From CAZKYX01 sp964557125 (GTDB taxonomy: Bacteria; Patescibacteriota; Microgenomatia; Levybacterales; GWA1-39-11): a DNA stretch of 5,196 nt. Every line of letters starts with the position of its first letter. Within the stretch, counting starts at the first letter, position 1. A program made the translations under genes and the position numbers. The notes beneath the pieces were generated by a model. That model had not been told where the DNA came from and ran no database searches. It was given only the letters and a program-made list of their open reading frames with translations. Shown in pieces: positions 3,479 through 5,196 of this stretch. Where the stretch lies: NCBI GenBank assembly GCA_964557125.1, contig CAZKYX010000055.1, positions 1 through 5,196 of the forward strand, read 5' to 3'.

Positions 3479-5196
3479 ATGTTTGGAAAGAAAAAACAAC
3501 AAGAACAACCAGTGCCAGTTGCGCCAAATAGCGGTGCTCCAGTAGCAAGCTCTGCGCTAGCACAGCCTGTACCGACTGGAAAAAACACCAAAAAAACCGT
3601 TGAGAGCAAAGGACAAGCTGCCTTAAAAAGCGGAAGCGTCAGTATTGTTGATATCATCGCACCCTCTTCAGTTGAGGTGGATTTTAAGCACGTGAGGGTT
3701 GGAGACACTTTTTACAGAAGCTTTTTTGTGGTTGATTATCCTCGACAGGTTTCCCCAAACTGGCTTTCTATTCTTATCGACTACAAAGAGACAATGAATA
3801 TTTCGATGTTTTTATATCCCGTCGAGAGCAAAGACATCCTCTCTAACCTACGAAGAAAAATTGCGGAAATGGAAGCAACCATTGAATCAGACCTCCAGCA
3901 GGGTCTTGAACCAGATCCTAAAATTAGAGCTTCNNNNNNNNNNNNNNNNNNNNNNNNNNNNNNNNNNNNNNNNNNNNNNNNNNNNNNNNNNNNNNNNNNN
4001 NNNNNNNNNNNNNNNNNNNNNNNNNNNNNNNNNGGAATATTGTATGGAGTAAATACACTCAACAATTCCCTTGTTATCGTTGATAGGTTTTCATTCGAAA
4101 ATGCCAACGAGGTAGTCTTTGGGAAGTCTGGCTCCGGTAAATCATTTCTTGTGAAGCTTGAGGTTTTGCGCCAAATGATGTTTGAATCAGAAATTCTCAT
4201 CATTGACCCTGAGGATGAGTATGGCACTCTTTGCAAGTCGCTTGATGGAGAATATATCAACTTCTCAAAAGACTCAGAAGTAAAAATAAACCCCTTTGCT
4301 CTTCTTTCGGAGGACATGACTGAAGCGCAACTTGGAATAAAAATCCTTTCTGTTCATGGACTATTAAAAACAATGCTTGGAGAAATGTCTGCCACTCAAG
4401 AAGCAATTTTAGACCGCTCAATAGTTCTTTGCTATAAACAAAAGGGAATAACACCAGACCCCGCGACCTATAAAAATGAGCCCCCTATTCTAGAGGACCT
4501 TTACAAAACGCTTCTCAACATGGAGGAACCGGAAGCAAAAGACTTGGCTTTTAGACTCGAGAAGTACGTAAAAGGAGGCTTTTCAGGGCTTTTCAATCAA
4601 CAAACAAATTATGATGTGAGAAACCAACTCACGGTCTTCTCGCTTCGCTCGCTTGAAGAGGTACTTCGCCCAATTGCCATGCATGTAATACTGGATTTTG
4701 TTTGGAATAGGGTCAGAACAAAACTTAAGAAAAGACTACTTATCGTTGACGAGGCTTGGTACATGATGAAATACCCAGACTCGGCATCATTCTTACAGGG
4801 AATTGCCAAACGGGCAAGAAAATATTTCCTAGGAGTGACAACTCTTACCCAAGATATTGAGGATTTTCTCTCAAGCGACTACGGAAAAGCGATTCTATCT
4901 AACTCATCAGTACAAATCCTTTTAAAACAGGGGTCTTCAGAAGTTGAAATTCTTGCCAAAACCCTCAATCTCTCAGAGGGAGAAAAACAATATCTTCTGA
5001 CAGCCCAAGTCGGAGAGGGGCTACTATTTGCAGGACAAAATCATGTAACTGCTCAATTTGTAGCATCACAATTTGAATACGACCTGATAACATCAAAGCC
5101 TCAAGATATCCTTGACGAACAAAAAAAGAACGCTGCTCCTGAAGCTCTTGGGCAGAGTCCTCAGGACGGCGCCCCTCCAGCCCAGCCACAACCATC
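3479..5196 (+). CDS. virB4: VirB4-like T4SS ATPase (partial at 3' end, contains assembly gap)
   Basis: Hexameric ATPase that energises pilus assembly and substrate transfer at the inner membrane. A Lys/Gln/Pro-rich N-terminal tail (residues 1 to about 50) precedes a VirB4-type N-terminal domain (about 52-150: VSIVDIIAPSSVEVD, YPRQVSPNWL, a charged helix). After the N gap comes the RecA-like core. Walker A GKSGSGKS is at 4121-4144, IIDPEDEYG follows, and Walker B LLIVDEAW has its Asp-Glu at 4748-4753. A conserved TQD is at 4847-4855, followed by S-S-D-Y-G and S-N-S-S motifs. The C-terminal tail turns Pro/Gln/Ala-rich and runs off the window. ATG 3479 is the only sensible start, because an in-frame TAA lies at 3458. 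The frame is open on both sides of the gap and the same in both parts. Family knowledge suggests about 90-115 residues are missing, whereas 100 Ns stand for only 33, so the true gene is probably longer than drawn. There is no sign of decay. Confidence 0.93.
   Translation, partial: MFGKKKQQEQPVPVAPNSGAPVASSALAQPVPTGKNTKKTVESKGQAALKSGSVSIVDIIAPSSVEVDFKHVRVGDTFYRSFFVVDYPRQVSPNWLSILIDYKETMNISMFLYPVESKDILSNLRRKIAEMEATIESDLQQGLEPDPKIRAXXXXXXXXXXXXXXXXXXXXXXXXXXXXXXXXXXGILYGVNTLNNSLVIVDRFSFENANEVVFGKSGSGKSFLVKLEVLRQMMFESEILIIDPEDEYGTLCKSLDGEYINFSKDSEVKINPFALLSEDMTEAQLGIKILSVHGLLKTMLGEMSATQEAILDRSIVLCYKQKGITPDPATYKNEPPILEDLYKTLLNMEEPEAKDLAFRLEKYVKGGFSGLFNQQTNYDVRNQLTVFSLRSLEEVLRPIAMHVILDFVWNRVRTKLKKRLLIVDEAWYMMKYPDSASFLQGIAKRARKYFLGVTTLTQDIEDFLSSDYGKAILSNSSVQILLKQGSSEVEILAKTLNLSEGEKQYLLTAQVGEGLLFAGQNHVTAQFVASQFEYDLITSKPQDILDEQKKNAAPEALGQSPQDGAPPAQPQP
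3934..4033. other. Assembly gap of exactly 100 Ns inside the VirB4-like gene
   Basis: A run of 100 undetermined bases, the conventional placeholder for a scaffold gap of unknown size. It removes the end of the VirB4 N-terminal domain and the segment leading to the ATPase core. The reading frame happens to be the same before and after, but this should not be taken as evidence that the gap length is correct. Any translation across it is artificial. Confidence 0.97.

Noticed and set aside
3781..4317. Minus-strand open frame running across the N gap opposite VirB4
   Set aside because: It depends on translating Ns, and the plus strand holds an unambiguous VirB4 ATPase with Walker A.
3479..5196. 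VirB4 as a pseudogene split into two fragments
   Set aside because: The break is only an assembly gap. Both halves are open in the same frame and all catalytic motifs after the gap are intact.
1..5196. UGA recoding, as in some Patescibacteria (Gracilibacteria/Absconditabacteria)
   Set aside because: No in-frame TGA occurs in any of the six genes and all are read well with the standard bacterial code.

Overview
The window looks like a piece of a Patescibacteria (Candidate Phyla Radiation, most likely Parcubacteria-type) genome from a metagenomic assembly. The evidence is the gene set and order: two small two-helix VirB2/TrbC-like pilins, a PrgI-family membrane protein with a long Pro/Glu-rich linker, a TraC-like protein without an ATPase core, and a VirB4-type ATPase. 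This is the usual type IV secretion/pilus cluster of that group. An S23/23S rRNA-intervening-sequence-type four-helix-bundle gene, weak or absent Shine-Dalgarno sequences and a 100-N scaffold gap fit the same picture. All five complete genes end in TAA and no in-frame TGA occurs, so the standard bacterial code applies.

Layout, all on the + strand: pilin-like protein 1 (26-472); pilin-like protein 2 (481-777); a spacer with a weak promoter candidate and the left arm of an inverted octamer repeat (879-917); the four-helix-bundle gene (927-1304); the matching right arm (1305-1349); PrgI-like protein with a C-terminal beta-sandwich-like domain (1366-2640); octamer hairpin (2632-2720); TraC-like protein (2740-3384); octamer hairpin (3394-3464); VirB4-like ATPase (3479 to beyond the window end), interrupted by 100 Ns at 3934-4033. 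No gene-free stretch exceeds 300 bases.

The secretion genes make biological sense together: pilins as pilus subunits, PrgI-like and TraC-like proteins as inner-membrane/cytoplasmic partners, and VirB4 as the energising ATPase. No relaxase, coupling protein or VirB6-like channel is visible here.

The most interesting signal is between the genes. Three spacers carry the same structure: degenerate octamers with a TGG/TAG core about every 8 bases, followed by their reverse complement (CCA/CTA core) in matching register. In two spacers the arms nearly meet and would form a simple long hairpin. In the third, the four-helix-bundle gene sits between the two arms, with its possible GTG start in one arm and its stop at the edge of the other. 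This resembles the layout of 23S rRNA intervening sequences, where an S23-family ORF lies in the loop of a processed stem. I infer a possible mobile or RNA-processed unit (repeat arm, four-helix-bundle gene, repeat arm) with gene-less derivatives in the neighbouring spacers. The repeats and their register are seen directly; mobility and function are not shown.
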